Shown here piece after piece: positions 23,993 through 34,064 of a stretch of DNA of 48,451 bases. The stretch spans positions 1 through 48,451 of the forward strand of contig JAFGBI010000146.1 in the NCBI GenBank assembly GCA_016933275.1, given 5' to 3'. This DNA comes from Polyangiaceae bacterium. GTDB taxonomy: Bacteria > Myxococcota_A > Polyangia > Polyangiales > Polyangiaceae. The number at the start of each line of letters is the position of its first letter. Within the stretch, counting starts at the first letter, position 1. The notes beneath the pieces were generated by a model, which did not search any database, had not been told where the DNA came from, and worked only from the letters and a program-made list of their open reading frames with translations. A program made the position numbers and the translations under genes.

Positions 23993-25414
23993 ATGGTTAG
24001 CGACCGGTCAGTAGCGCCCGTGGAACCCGGCGCGGTCATTGCTGGGAAATTCAAGGTCGAGCAGGTGCTCGGCAGCGGCGGGGTCGGCGTGGTGGTGGCG
24101 GCTCGACATCTCCAGCTCGACCAGCGTGTGGCGCTGGAGTTCCTGCTTCCCGAGGCCGTCCGCACCGAGGTGGACGTGGCGCGGTTCTGCCGTGAAGGGC
24201 AGGCCGCCCGTTCGCCTCCGCAACGAGCACGTCGCCCGCGTCACCGACGTTGGGACGTTGGAGACCGGCTCCCCATACATGGTGATGGAATACCTGGTCG
24301 GGACGGACCTCGGCGATCTGCTCCAGCAGTCGGGCCCCCTGCCAGCCACGGTTGCGATCGACTATGTCCTACAGGCATGCGAGGCCATCGCGGAGGCGCA
24401 CAGCATCGGCTTCGTCCACCGAGACATCAAGCCATCCAACCTGTTTCTGACCCATCGGTCCGACGGTTCCCATCTGATCAAGGTGCTGGACTTCGGCATC
24501 GCGAAGGCGACGCACCAGACCCGCATCGGCGAGGGCGAAGAGGAATTGACGCGCACCAGATCCATGCTCGGCTCACCCATGTACATGTCGCCGGAGCAGG
24601 TGCGAAATAGCAAGAACGTCGACGAACGCACCGACATCTGGTCGATCGGAGTGGTGCTCTACGAGCTCCTCTCCGGCAGAGTGCCCTACGAGGCGGACAG
24701 CGTCACCGACGTCGTCGCCGCGGTCGTCGGAGACCCGCTACCGCCGTTGTCGCAGAGACGTCCGGGACTACCGCGAGGCCTGGTGGAGGTGGTCGAGACG
24801 TGCCTCCAAAAAAAAAGGCGGAGGATCACTATCAGAGCGTGGCGGAGCTCGCTCACGCGCTGTCCCCGCATGCCGATGTCTCTTCACGAGTGAGCGTGGA
24901 CCGAATCGCCGGTACGTTGGGCAACAAGGCGAAGTGCCGCTCCCAGGCGGAAGTCCAAGCCCGAGTCAATGGCAACATGACCGCGGCGACCACCGTGAAG
25001 AGCGGGGAGACTCGACGGACCCAGAGCGGCCCCATGTTGATGGGCGCCGTGGCCGCGATCCTGGTCGCCAGCGCGGCAATCTTGGGCGTGCTCGCCCTGG
25101 TGCGAGCGAGGGGGTCGGCGCAGGAGCACGAAGTCCAACCGGTCGTCGAGACGGGAAACGCCCCGGGAACCGCGGCCGGCCCGCTCGCTCCCCCAGAGCG
25201 CGATGCGATTGCGCCCCTCGTCGTGCCTGCCGAGGTTACCGCGACCAGCCCCGGCCCCTCGTCCCCGAGCGCGAACCGCCCCACGGCGCCGGTCGCGACC
25301 CCGGTGCCCCCCGGACGACTGCTCCCGTGTCCCCCTTCCGCGACGGCCAGCGCGGCACCGGCCCCTTCCGGCACCAAACCGGTGATTGACACCACGGTAG
25401 ACACACGCCGATAA
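23993..25414 (+). pseudogene. Ser/Thr protein kinase (Hanks type), inactivated
   Basis: A PknB-like receptor kinase layout: kinase domain, one transmembrane segment (GAVAAILVASAAILGVLALV) and a Pro/Ala-rich periplasmic tail. The Gly loop (GSGGVG), HRDIKPSN, DFG and SPMYMSPEQ are present. Three lesions are seen. The ATP-anchoring Lys of the VALK motif is Glu (GAG at 24137-24139). The frame shifts by +1 between REGQAA and VRLRNEHVARV (24193-24212). It shifts again at a run of nine A (24808-24816), between CLQKK and AEDHYQS. The start is ATG 23993 or GTG 23978. If real, the gene cannot make an active kinase; slippage at the A run could rescue only one of the three defects. Confidence 0.8.
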
Positions 25415-25415
25415 C
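25386..25415 (+). promoter_or_regulatory. Candidate sigma-70 promoter for the TPR companion gene
   Basis: TTGACA (25386-25391), an 18-bp spacer and GATAAC (25410-25415) sit at the end of the kinase remnant, about 185 bp before the next gene. The match is reasonable for -35 and moderate for -10; such matches occur by chance. Confidence 0.3.
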
Positions 25416-25599
25416 CTGATCTCGATCTGGTGCCTACGACGGACGACATGCCGGGGTCCGAAGCAAGATTCGACCCTGCTCCGCGTACGACGCGCAGGCC
25501 GAGCCGCGCCATCTCGAGCAGGACGGACACGGAGCAGGCCAAAGGATGCGAGGCAACCGGCATGAGGGAGCAGGGGTCGGGAGATCCGGGCCGAGCTCG

Positions 25600-26626
25600 G
25601 TGGTGCGCCGGAGCGTCGAGGTGGTGGTCCTCGCGGGGTTCCTGGCCTCCGCGGAGGGCGCCGCCGCTCAATCGACGGTGAGCAAGGAGGCGCTCGCGGA
25701 GACCCTCTTCCGCGAAGCGAGCGCCCTCATCAGGGCGGGCAACTACGATGAGGCCTGTCCGAAGCTTGAAGCCAGTCAGCAGGCGGATCCCACGGGGGGA
25801 ACCGTGTTGCTCCTGGCTATCTGCTACGAGGCGGTAGGCAAGACCGCGAGCGCCTGGTTGCGCTTCAACGAGGCCCTCGCCGTGGCCAGGACAGACCGCC
25901 GCCAGGACCGCGAGGATCGCGCCCGAGAGCGCCTCGCGGACCTCGAGCCACGGTTGTCGTTCATCACCATCGAGGTCGGAGCACCAGACCTTCGCCTCCC
26001 CGAGTTTCAGCTCGAGGTCGATGGGGTAGCGCTGCAGGGTGGTGGATGGGCGCCTATCCATCCCGCTCGACCCCGGCAGGCATCTCGTCCGGGTTTCCGC
26101 GGAGGGGAAACGGGACTGGTCGCAGCCGGTCGACATCACCGCGGAGGGTCGGGCGACGACCATCACGGTCCCGCCGCTCGATGATGTCCCTCCACCGCCC
26201 GCCGAGGAGCCACCGGCGCCGATGCCGGTGGCCACGCCCCATCCCTTCGGCTCCCAATCGCCGCCCGTCATCCCCGGGCCGTCGCCACGCCGCTCGCCCC
26301 AGCGCACAGCGGCCTACGTCTTCGGCTTCGCTGGGGTGGCAGCGGTCGGGGTCGGCTCGTATTTCGGGGTGGCGGCCCTCGATCGCCGGGGCGAAGCAGA
26401 AGACCTCTGCCCCGAATCCCCATGCACGAACCGTGACGGCGTCGAGCTGGGGGACCAGGCGTTCGATAACGCCGACCGTGCCAACGTGTTGTTGGGGGCA
26501 GGCGCCGCGTTCATCATGACTGGAGCGGTCCTCTACCTCACGGCCCCGAGACATCGAGAGAGCTCGGCTCTGACGCTGGCGCCCCGAAACAGAGGCGCGG
26601 TGATCGGCCTGTACACCAAATTCTGA
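25600..26626 (+). pseudogene. Periplasmic TPR / PEGA-like companion of the kinase, frameshifted
   Basis: The first part (signal peptide VVVLAGFLASAEGAAAQ, then a TPR-like segment ALIRAGNYDEACPKLEAS and TVLLLAICYEAVGKTASA) resembles proteins often found beside myxobacterial Ser/Thr kinases. A PEGA-like part follows after a one-base shift at about 26039-26056: QLEVDGVALQGG in the first frame, RLSIPLDPGRHLVRVSAEGK in the second. The second frame continues through a Pro-rich linker, two hydrophobic segments (YVFGFAGVAAVGVGSYFG and AAFIMTGAVLYL) and a normal stop. As written, the protein would be cut before its membrane part. Start chosen at GTG 25600; ATG 25546 is possible. Confidence 0.65.
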
Positions 26627-26667
26627 CCGCGAGTGGCGCCGTCAGGCGCACCTCCCGACGCACCCGG

Positions 26668-28584
26668 TCAAACGTCAAGATCGTTGGCCTCGTCGGCCCG
26701 CTCCATGATGAAGTGGAACCGCGAACCGGGATCCTTCCCCATCAACTCGTTCACGATGCGATCGGTCTCGAGCGGATCCGCGATACTCACCCGCAGTAGG
26801 CGGCGCGTGGCCGGATTGAGCGTCGTGTCCCAGAGCACCTTCGGCTGCATCTCGCCGAGGCCCTTGAACCGAGTGATGTCCGGCTTCACGTTGCCCTTGG
26901 CGCGACGGGTCAGGATCTGCTCCCGGTGGGTGTCGTCAGCGGCCCAGAACGTCTCCTTGCCGATGTCGATCCGGTATAGCGGCGGTACCGCGACGTACAC
27001 CCGACCGGATACGATCAGCTGTTGGAGGTGCCGGTAGAAGAACGTAAGAAGGAGCGTGGTGATGTGATGCCCGTCGGAGTCGGCGTCGGCCAGCACGATC
27101 ACCCGCTGGTATCGGACCTTGGCGAGGTCAAAAGCGCTTCCGATGCCACAGCCGAGCGCCGTGACCAGATCCCCGAGCTCCTTGTTCTCGAGCACCTTCT
27201 TGAGTCCGAGCGACTCGGTGTTCAGGACCTTGCCTCGCAGGGGCAGGATCGCCTGGGTGCTGCGATCACGGCCCTGCTTCGCGGACCCTCCCGCCGAGTC
27301 CCCCTCCACGATGAAGAGCTCCGTCTCCTCGCGGACCGAGCTGCTGCAGTCGCTGAGCTTGCCGGGCAAGGTCAGCCGCCCCGAGGTAGCCGTCTTCCGT
27401 GACACCGCCTCCGAAGCTGCGCGAGAGGCCGCCCGCGCTCGCGCCGCGAGGACGATGCGAGCCACGATCTGCTCGGCCACCGAACGGTTCGAATTGAGCC
27501 ATTGTTCAAGCGAAGGGCGGAGCGCCGCGTCGACGACCGACTGCACCTCGGGGTTGTTCAAGCGTTCCTTGGTCTGACCCTGGAACTGCGGCTCGGAGAC
27601 GAACACGCTAAGAACGCCCAGAGCCCCCTCTCGGATATCCTCCGCGCCGATCGTGACCCCCCGAGGTGCAAGGCCGTGCGTGTCGATGTAGTTGCGAATC
27701 GCCTTGGCGATGCCAGAGCGGAAACCATTCTCGTGCGTGCCGCCGGAGGCGGTGGGGATCCCGTTGACGTAGCTCCGCAGGTGCTCTTCCGTGGCGTCCG
27801 TCCACTGGAGCACAGCGTCGATCCGAAGGTCGTTGTCGCGATAGAGCGCAAACGGCACCTCGTGGGTCGCCCTAGCCCCCCGTTGTTCCCGGATCTTGCG
27901 GAGGTAGTCGGTGAGCCCCTCGTCGTGGGCGAAGACGACCTTCTCTCCCCGCGCCTCGTCATGGAACACCACCTTCAACCCGCGGTGAAGGTAGCTCGTC
28001 ACCTCGAGCCGCTCGCGGATGGTGTCCGGCTGGAAATCCGTCTTCGGGAAGATGGTGGGATCGGGGTGAAAGTAGACGCTGGTCCCCGTGCCACGCGCCG
28101 GCCCCACCCGCTGGAGCTTCCTCTGCGGAACGCCCGCGCAGAATTCCATCTCCCACTCGGCACCATCGCGCTTGACCCGAGCGACCAGACGGGCACTGAG
28201 CGCGTTGGTCACGGAGGCGCCGACACCGTGCAACCCACCTGCCGTGCGGTAGCTCTTGTTCTCGAACTTCCCGCCAGCGTGGAGCGTGGCGAAGATGAGC
28301 TCGAGGGCCGACTTCTTGTACTTTGGGTGGCTATCGACGGGAATGCCGCGCCCATTGTCGGCCACGGTGACGGACTTCCCGTCCTGATGGAGCGTGACGA
28401 TGATCTCGCTGGCGTGACCGTTCATCGCCTCGTCCACCGAGTTGTCCAGGATCTCCCACAGGAGGTGGTGAAGACCCGTCGCACCTACTCCCCCGATGTA
28501 CATGCCCGGGCGCTTTCGCACTGGGTCCAGGCCTTCGAGGACCGTGATGTCTTCTGCGGTGTAGGTGGTCTTTGGCTGCGCCAT
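26668..28584 (-). CDS. parE: DNA topoisomerase IV subunit B
   Basis: 638 residues, the length of ParE or a short GyrB. GHKL ATPase motifs: ILDNSVDEAMNG, DNGRGIPVD, GGLHGVGASVTNAL. TOPRIM: EGDSAGG, PLRGKVLN and DADSDGHHI. C-terminal: KGLGEM, then NPATRRLLRV. I call it ParE rather than GyrB because it sits 6 bp downstream of parC in the same transcript and a separate gyrA follows at 34 kb. Start ATG 28584 matches the family (YTAEDITVLEGLDPVRKRPGMYIG). Confidence 0.95.
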   Translation of the reverse strand: MAQPKTTYTAEDITVLEGLDPVRKRPGMYIGGVGATGLHHLLWEILDNSVDEAMNGHASEIIVTLHQDGKSVTVADNGRGIPVDSHPKYKKSALELIFATLHAGGKFENKSYRTAGGLHGVGASVTNALSARLVARVKRDGAEWEMEFCAGVPQRKLQRVGPARGTGTSVYFHPDPTIFPKTDFQPDTIRERLEVTSYLHRGLKVVFHDEARGEKVVFAHDEGLTDYLRKIREQRGARATHEVPFALYRDNDLRIDAVLQWTDATEEHLRSYVNGIPTASGGTHENGFRSGIAKAIRNYIDTHGLAPRGVTIGAEDIREGALGVLSVFVSEPQFQGQTKERLNNPEVQSVVDAALRPSLEQWLNSNRSVAEQIVARIVLAARARAASRAASEAVSRKTATSGRLTLPGKLSDCSSSVREETELFIVEGDSAGGSAKQGRDRSTQAILPLRGKVLNTESLGLKKVLENKELGDLVTALGCGIGSAFDLAKVRYQRVIVLADADSDGHHITTLLLTFFYRHLQQLIVSGRVYVAVPPLYRIDIGKETFWAADDTHREQILTRRAKGNVKPDITRFKGLGEMQPKVLWDTTLNPATRRLLRVSIADPLETDRIVNELMGKDPGSRFHFIMERADEANDLDV

Positions 28585-28590
28585 CGCGCG

Positions 28591-30996
28591 TCACTCCTCT
28601 GCGCTCGGGCTCGCTGGGGCCAGAGGAGGCTCGAAAACGATCTCCTCCAGCATCCCCCGCTTGATGATCTCCCGACCCCGACCGCCACGGCTGGTCACCT
28701 CGTACTTGGCCGTGTTGATCCGCTGGTCGCCGCCGAGGCTGGTTCGGACCGTCAAGGTATCCCGTTCGTCGATGGCGGCCCTGATCCCCAAGAGGCGGTC
28801 GTCCCCGTCCGTGATCTTGATGAGCCTCACGCCGCGACCTGGCCCCGACAGGTAGTTGATCTCCTCGACCGGACAGAGCAGGACCCGCCGGTGGCGGGTG
28901 GCCGCGATGATCGTCTCCTCGCCGCGTACGGCGGCGACGCCGACGACGACCGCGGAGGCCGCCGGCCGGGCGTACCGACGACCGCTCCGCGTGCTGGGCT
29001 CGACGAACGGGCCGAGCCCGAAGCAAAGGGCGTAGCCGTCGCTCGTGGCGGCCACGGCGTAGGTCTCGGGATAGTGGCCCTCGAGCTCGGTGATATCGCC
29101 GGCGACCCGCGGATCGAGCGAGAGAGCCGTGAGGATGAGCTCCCCATCGCGCAGCTTGAAGAGCTTCTGGATCGGTTCACCGTAGCCCGTGGTCGCGGGC
29201 AGGTCGGCGATCCGACACGAGTAGGCGGTGCCGAAGCTCGAGAAAAAGACGACGGTAGCCCGCGTCGAACCGAAGACGCAGGCGAGGACACGATCACCTT
29301 CGCGCAAGCGGGTCGCGCTCGGGTCCTTGATCTCCTTCTGACGCTTGACCCAACCGTCCACCGTCAACAGGACGTGGTTGTCCTCCTCGAGGATGAAATC
29401 CTCGGCCGAGAATGCGGGCTCGTCGGCCGTCGATTCGAAGGACGTTCGGCGGCGGTCGTGCTTCGCGTGAGCCACGAGCACCTCGTCGAGCTCCTGCCGG
29501 ACGATCCCCCACCGGCCCTTGCCGGCCGCGTCTCCGAGGAGCTTCTTGATCTCCTTCGCCCGCTTGCGCTTCTGCTCGAGCTCCTCGCGAATCACCAGGA
29601 TCTCGAGACGGGCCAGCCGGTAGAGCTTGAGCTCAAGGATCGCATCGGTCTGCTCCGCATCGAGCCCGTAGCGGGCCATGATCTTCTGAGCGGCGTCAGC
29701 CTTGCCCTCCGATTTCCGGATGATCCTGAGGATCTCGTCGAGGGCGTCGAAGACGGTGGCAAACCCGTCGAGGATGTGCGCTCTGCGCTCGATCGCGTGA
29801 AGCTCATGCTGGAGCCGCCGCGTCACCACCTCGAGCCGGAAATGGAGGAAATGCCAGAGCACCGCCTGGAGATCCAGCCGCTCGGGCCGCCCGACCCCCG
29901 GGTTCTCGGTGGGGACGAGACAGGTGAGGTTCAGGTTGAAGTTGTTCTGGAGGGGAGTGTTCTTGAAGAGGTACGCGAGCACCTTCTGCTCGTCCGCGTC
30001 CCTCTTCAAGGAAAGCTCGATGCGGACGTCGTCGGTCGACACGTCGCGCACGTCGAGCAGGAGGGGCAGCTTCCGCGAGGTGACGAGTTCGGCGATCCGC
30101 TCGACGAGCGTCGCCTTGTTCACCGCGTAGGGGATGCTCGTGATGTGCACGATCTTCGCGGCTCGCGACGCCGGGCCGAGCTCCCACGTGCCCCTGAGCT
30201 TGATCGTCCCCTGCCCGGCCTCATAGGCCTGCTTCAGCTCCTCGGCGGTAGAGACGATCTGGCCGCCGGTCGGAAAATCCGGTCCCTTGATCGTCCGACA
30301 GAGCTCCCGCGTGGACAGCTCCTTGCCATCGACGAGAGCATCGAGGAGTCGGATCGCGGCGGTGCAAACCTCCTCCGGATTGTGAGGGGGGATGTTCGTC
30401 GCCATCCCGACCGCGATCCCGGTCGCGCCGTTCACGAGGAGGTTGGGCAGCCGCGCCGGGAGGACCGCGGGCTCGGTGCGGGTCCCGTCGTAGTTCGGGA
30501 GGAAGTGCACCGTGTCCTGACCGAGCTCCGCCAGAAGCTCGGGCGCCATGCGCGCGAGGCGGCACTCGGTGTACCGCATGGCGGCGGCTGGATCGCCGTC
30601 GAGCGACCCGAAATTGCCGGAACCCTCCACGAGCGGGACGCGGAGCGAGAAGGGTTGCGCCATGCGCACGAGGGCGTCGTAGACGCTCGCGTCACCGTGA
30701 GGGTGGTAGTTCCCGAGCACCTCGCCCACGACCTTGGCGCACTTGCGGTGCTTGGTCTCGGTCGTCAGCCGCTGCTCCCACATCGTGAAGAGGATGCGGC
30801 GCTGAACCGGCTTGAGACCATCGCGCACGTCCGGCAGCGCCCGGGCAGTGATGACCGAAAGGGCGTAGTTGAGGTATCGGCTCTGAGCCAGCTCGTGGAG
30901 CGGGGCGACCTGCTCCACGGTGGGAGTCGGGGGGTCGGTCGTCGCCCCAGTCTCGGAGTCGCGGCGGGGTTTGGGAGGTGGACGCTTCTGAGCCAT
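28591..30996 (-). CDS. parC: DNA topoisomerase IV subunit A
   Basis: About 801 residues. The winged-helix/tower core has [42 protein letters not shown] and the catalytic Tyr in [11 protein letters not shown]. The C-terminal beta-pinwheel lacks a GyrA box, which fits ParC rather than GyrA. The position equivalent to E. coli ParC Ser80 is Ala. Start ATG 30996 is preferred; a frame extension to 31026 adds only unconserved residues. It lies 6 bp upstream of parE. Together they decatenate daughter chromosomes. Confidence 0.95.
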   Translation of the reverse strand: MAQKRPPPKPRRDSETGATTDPPTPTVEQVAPLHELAQSRYLNYALSVITARALPDVRDGLKPVQRRILFTMWEQRLTTETKHRKCAKVVGEVLGNYHPHGDASVYDALVRMAQPFSLRVPLVEGSGNFGSLDGDPAAAMRYTECRLARMAPELLAELGQDTVHFLPNYDGTRTEPAVLPARLPNLLVNGATGIAVGMATNIPPHNPEEVCTAAIRLLDALVDGKELSTRELCRTIKGPDFPTGGQIVSTAEELKQAYEAGQGTIKLRGTWELGPASRAAKIVHITSIPYAVNKATLVERIAELVTSRKLPLLLDVRDVSTDDVRIELSLKRDADEQKVLAYLFKNTPLQNNFNLNLTCLVPTENPGVGRPERLDLQAVLWHFLHFRLEVVTRRLQHELHAIERRAHILDGFATVFDALDEILRIIRKSEGKADAAQKIMARYGLDAEQTDAILELKLYRLARLEILVIREELEQKRKRAKEIKKLLGDAAGKGRWGIVRQELDEVLVAHAKHDRRRTSFESTADEPAFSAEDFILEEDNHVLLTVDGWVKRQKEIKDPSATRLREGDRVLACVFGSTRATVVFFSSFGTAYSCRIADLPATTGYGEPIQKLFKLRDGELILTALSLDPRVAGDITELEGHYPETYAVAATSDGYALCFGLGPFVEPSTRSGRRYARPAASAVVVGVAAVRGEETIIAATRHRRVLLCPVEEINYLSGPGRGVRLIKITDGDDRLLGIRAAIDERDTLTVRTSLGGDQRINTAKYEVTSRGGRGREIIKRGMLEEIVFEPPLAPASPSAEE

Positions 30997-31434
30997 TGGG
31001 GTGGCCGGTGAACTGCCAACGACCACGGTCCATCCCGGGCGGCCGAGCGGACCGTGCCCAGCATGCCAGGACCGGGTCCGCGGAGTGGACCAGGGACGCT
31101 AAACGCATGTCAAGCACTTCCTCCACGGCGCTCGCTCGTCCGGTACCTCGCCGTCTTCGGTGCGAGCTCCTCGGGTATTCGTCGGGGGATCCGCCCCGCA
31201 AGCTTGAGACGTACCCCTGAGTACGCTACGTGGGCTGCCCCACCGCGGCGGTCGCTCGCCCTCGAGCAGGCGAACGTCCAAGGTTGCGCACCGATCGTCC
31301 TCGAAGGACGACCTTCCCCCATCATGCACGGATCCCAGCGCCCTTACGTCCTCACCGTCCGAGCCGCTGGGAGCGCCACGACGCGCCGGTTCGACCAGGG
31401 GTTAGAGGAGCAACCGAGGCATCGGGGAAGAAGG
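30997..31434. other. Divergent parC-bamA intergenic region
   Basis: No gene is supported. A short dyad (CGTAC and GTACG, about 31211-31226) is present. The region must hold promoters for parC (-) and bamA (+), but I see no clear boxes. Confidence 0.4.
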
Positions 31435-33921
31435 ATGCTGCTGTGGTGGCTCGGCGCCATCCTCGCGGTCCTCCTGCCGAGCCACGCCGCTGCCCAGACG
31501 GGGCGTTCGCCGAGCCCGGGGTCCGGGATCACCACCCCCGCGATCCTCCCAGCGAGCGAAGCCGAGCAGGCGGCGGGACAGCCGATCGCCCAGATCGAGG
31601 TGGCGGGCAACCGCCGCGTCACTCGTGAAGATATCCTGAGCTATCTCCGAGAACGGGTGGGCGAGACGTTCAATCCGACCACGCTCCAGAAGGATGTTCG
31701 CGAGCTGTGGAATTCCGGGTTCTTCGAGGACATCGAGGTTGACCTCGCGCGCGCCGACGGGGGGGTGATCCTGCGTTTTCTGGTCCGCGAACGGCCGAGC
31801 ATCCTGCGCATCGACCTCGAGGGCAACGACAAGATCGACGACGAGGACATCGAGGAGGGGATCGAACTCCGCAAGGACACGATCCTCAGCCCGGCGGCGG
31901 TCGCTCGGAGTATCCAGAAGATCCGCGATCTCTACGCCGAGAAGGGCTACTTCCTGGCCGAGGTAGAGAGCGAGATCCTGCCGCAGAAGAACAACGAAGT
32001 CATCGTGAAGCTGACCGTGCGGGAGAACGGCTCGGTCACCGTGAAACGGGTGACGTTCATTGGCAACGACAACCTCCCCGAGAAGGAACTCCGGGAGGTG
32101 ATGTTCACGGGCCGATCGAGCATCCTGAGTTTCGGCTCGGGCGGCCCCTATCGTCAGGACGCCTTCGAGCGCGACATCGCGATGCTGAGCGCGCTCTATT
32201 ACGACCGGGGCTACCTCGAGGTTGCCATCAACACGCCGAGGGTGATGCTCACGCCGGACCGGTCGGGGATCGAGATCTCGATCACGATCGAGGAGGGCCC
32301 GCGATACCGCATCCGGCAGCTCCGCGTGTACGAGCGAGGCCCGAACGGCCAGGAGGTAGAGCCCATCAACGGCCGGCGGCACCTCCGCAATCTCGTCCGG
32401 GCGGAGCCGGGCGACTACTTCAACCGTGCCGAGCTCCTCGATGATCTCCAGGCGATCCGCACGATGTACCGTGACCATGGATTCGCCAACGTGGAGGCGA
32501 ACCCGGAGACGCACCTCGACGAGGCACGGCACGAAGTCGACGTGATCGTGCCGGTCATCCGGGGACCGCTGGTGCGCTTCGAACGGCTCGAATTCCGTGG
32601 CAACGAGAAGACGCGCGATCGAGTCCTTCGGCGCGAGCTCGAGATCGAGGAGGGGCAGCCCTTCCACGAGACGAACCTCGAGGAGTCGCGGAAGCGCATC
32701 ACCGCCCTGGGGTACTTCGACCGCGTCGATGTATCCACCGAGGAAGGCTCGGCACCGGACAAGCTGCGCGTCTACTTCGAAGTGACGGAGCGGCCCACCG
32801 GCACGTTCCAGGTGGGCGTGGGCTTCTCCAGCATCGAGAACTTCATCGCCACCGCGCAGGTCCAGCAGGCAAACTTCTTCGGTCACGGACAGAACGTGTC
32901 CCTCCAGGGGCAGTACAGCCAGCTCCGTCGCCAGGTGAACCTTCAGTACATCGAGCCGTACTTCCTCAATACGCGGTTCAGCATGTCGTTGGATCTCTTC
33001 GACGTACTGAGAAACTACAACGACTTCTCCCAGTCGAGCCTCGGCGGCGCGCTGACCTTCGGCTATCCCCTCATCGAGCCGAGGCTGGCTGCGTCGGTGA
33101 CCTACTCGGGGACCTACGACGAAGTGTCCACCGATACGCGGAGCACGATCTTCGGGACGTCCAGCACGGTCAGCGTGTTCCGCCGCCTGCCCCTCGCCAA
33201 CCTGTTCAACGACGGCTTCACCTCCAGCATTCGTCCCGCCATCACCTACGACAGCCGCAACAATCGCCTGTTCCCCACGGCCGGCGTCTACCTACGCGGC
33301 TCGACCGAGTTCGCGAGCGCCGCGTTCGGTTCGGAGAACCAGTTCTTGCGGCACCGTGGGGTGGCGCGGATCTACGTCCCCTTGCCCAAGAAGCTGGTGC
33401 TCAAGTTCAATGCGGAGGCCGGCCATGTCACCAGCCCCACCTCCGACGGGGTCCCGATCTTCGCGCGCTTCTTCCTCGGCGGCATCATGGACCTCCGCGG
33501 GTACCGCTTCCGTACAGTGGGCCCGCGCCTCCCCTTGACGTCCACTACCGATCCCAACAGCGCCCCATACGCGGGCGGAGCGAACATCGGCGGCAATCTG
33601 GAGTACGTCCAGAACCTGGAGCTCGAATTCCCCATCGTCGAGAGCCTGAACGTCCGGGGCGTGTTCTTCACCGATGCAGGGAACGCCTGGAACATCGAGC
33701 GCAACTACTGCGAGGCGGCGCGAGGCAACAACATACCCAAGGTCCAGCAACCCTGCTTCGAGGGTATCGAGACCTTCACCCACCTCCGCACCTCGTACGG
33801 CGCCGGCTTCCGTTGGTTCTCGCCGATGGGTCCGCTTCGGTTCGAGTGGGGATTCCCTATCCGTCGCCTCCCCCACGAGCAGCCGATGGTGTTCGAGTTC
33901 ACGATCGGCAACTTCTTCTGA
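31435..33921 (+). CDS. bamA: Outer membrane protein assembly factor BamA
   Basis: About 828 residues. A signal peptide (LLWWLGAILAVLLPSHAAAQ) is followed by five POTRA domains (about 45-430) with strand-helix patterns such as IAQIEVAGNRRVTREDIL and LRIDLEGNDKIDDEDIEEG. A 16-strand Omp85 barrel follows. The barrel carries the LRGYRF motif (the family's V/I-RGF loop) and ends in FEFTIGNFF with a terminal Phe, the BAM recognition signal. ATG 31435 is chosen for the signal peptide and a GGGGAAG just upstream; the frame is open further upstream without meaning. Inserts beta-barrels into the outer membrane. skp and lpxD, frequent neighbours elsewhere, are absent; gyrA follows. Confidence 0.95.
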   Translation: MLLWWLGAILAVLLPSHAAAQTGRSPSPGSGITTPAILPASEAEQAAGQPIAQIEVAGNRRVTREDILSYLRERVGETFNPTTLQKDVRELWNSGFFEDIEVDLARADGGVILRFLVRERPSILRIDLEGNDKIDDEDIEEGIELRKDTILSPAAVARSIQKIRDLYAEKGYFLAEVESEILPQKNNEVIVKLTVRENGSVTVKRVTFIGNDNLPEKELREVMFTGRSSILSFGSGGPYRQDAFERDIAMLSALYYDRGYLEVAINTPRVMLTPDRSGIEISITIEEGPRYRIRQLRVYERGPNGQEVEPINGRRHLRNLVRAEPGDYFNRAELLDDLQAIRTMYRDHGFANVEANPETHLDEARHEVDVIVPVIRGPLVRFERLEFRGNEKTRDRVLRRELEIEEGQPFHETNLEESRKRITALGYFDRVDVSTEEGSAPDKLRVYFEVTERPTGTFQVGVGFSSIENFIATAQVQQANFFGHGQNVSLQGQYSQLRRQVNLQYIEPYFLNTRFSMSLDLFDVLRNYNDFSQSSLGGALTFGYPLIEPRLAASVTYSGTYDEVSTDTRSTIFGTSSTVSVFRRLPLANLFNDGFTSSIRPAITYDSRNNRLFPTAGVYLRGSTEFASAAFGSENQFLRHRGVARIYVPLPKKLVLKFNAEAGHVTSPTSDGVPIFARFFLGGIMDLRGYRFRTVGPRLPLTSTTDPNSAPYAGGANIGGNLEYVQNLELEFPIVESLNVRGVFFTDAGNAWNIERNYCEAARGNNIPKVQQPCFEGIETFTHLRTSYGAGFRWFSPMGPLRFEWGFPIRRLPHEQPMVFEFTIGNFF

Positions 33922-34064
33922 TCCCGCACGATTTCTTCTGTTTCTCTGCCATCTCTGGGCACCGCCGGGTGCAGTTGCACCGGAACCTCCGCTGCGGTAC
34001 CTCGAAGCGATACCCGTGGGCCGAGTAGGCCTGCGGCTCCCGTCCCCAACGCGCCCCCGAGCCC

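Noticed and set aside
23993..26626. Frameshifts dismissed as sequencing errors.
   Set aside because: Possible for one site, but the shifts cluster in three accessory loci while frames of 800-900 codons elsewhere are intact, and the kinase also has a Lys-to-Glu change; I keep the pseudogene calls.
27502..31011. A plus-strand open frame of about 1170 codons opposite parE and parC.
   Set aside because: It is antisense to two certain genes and results from GC-rich codon use; it has no domain motifs.
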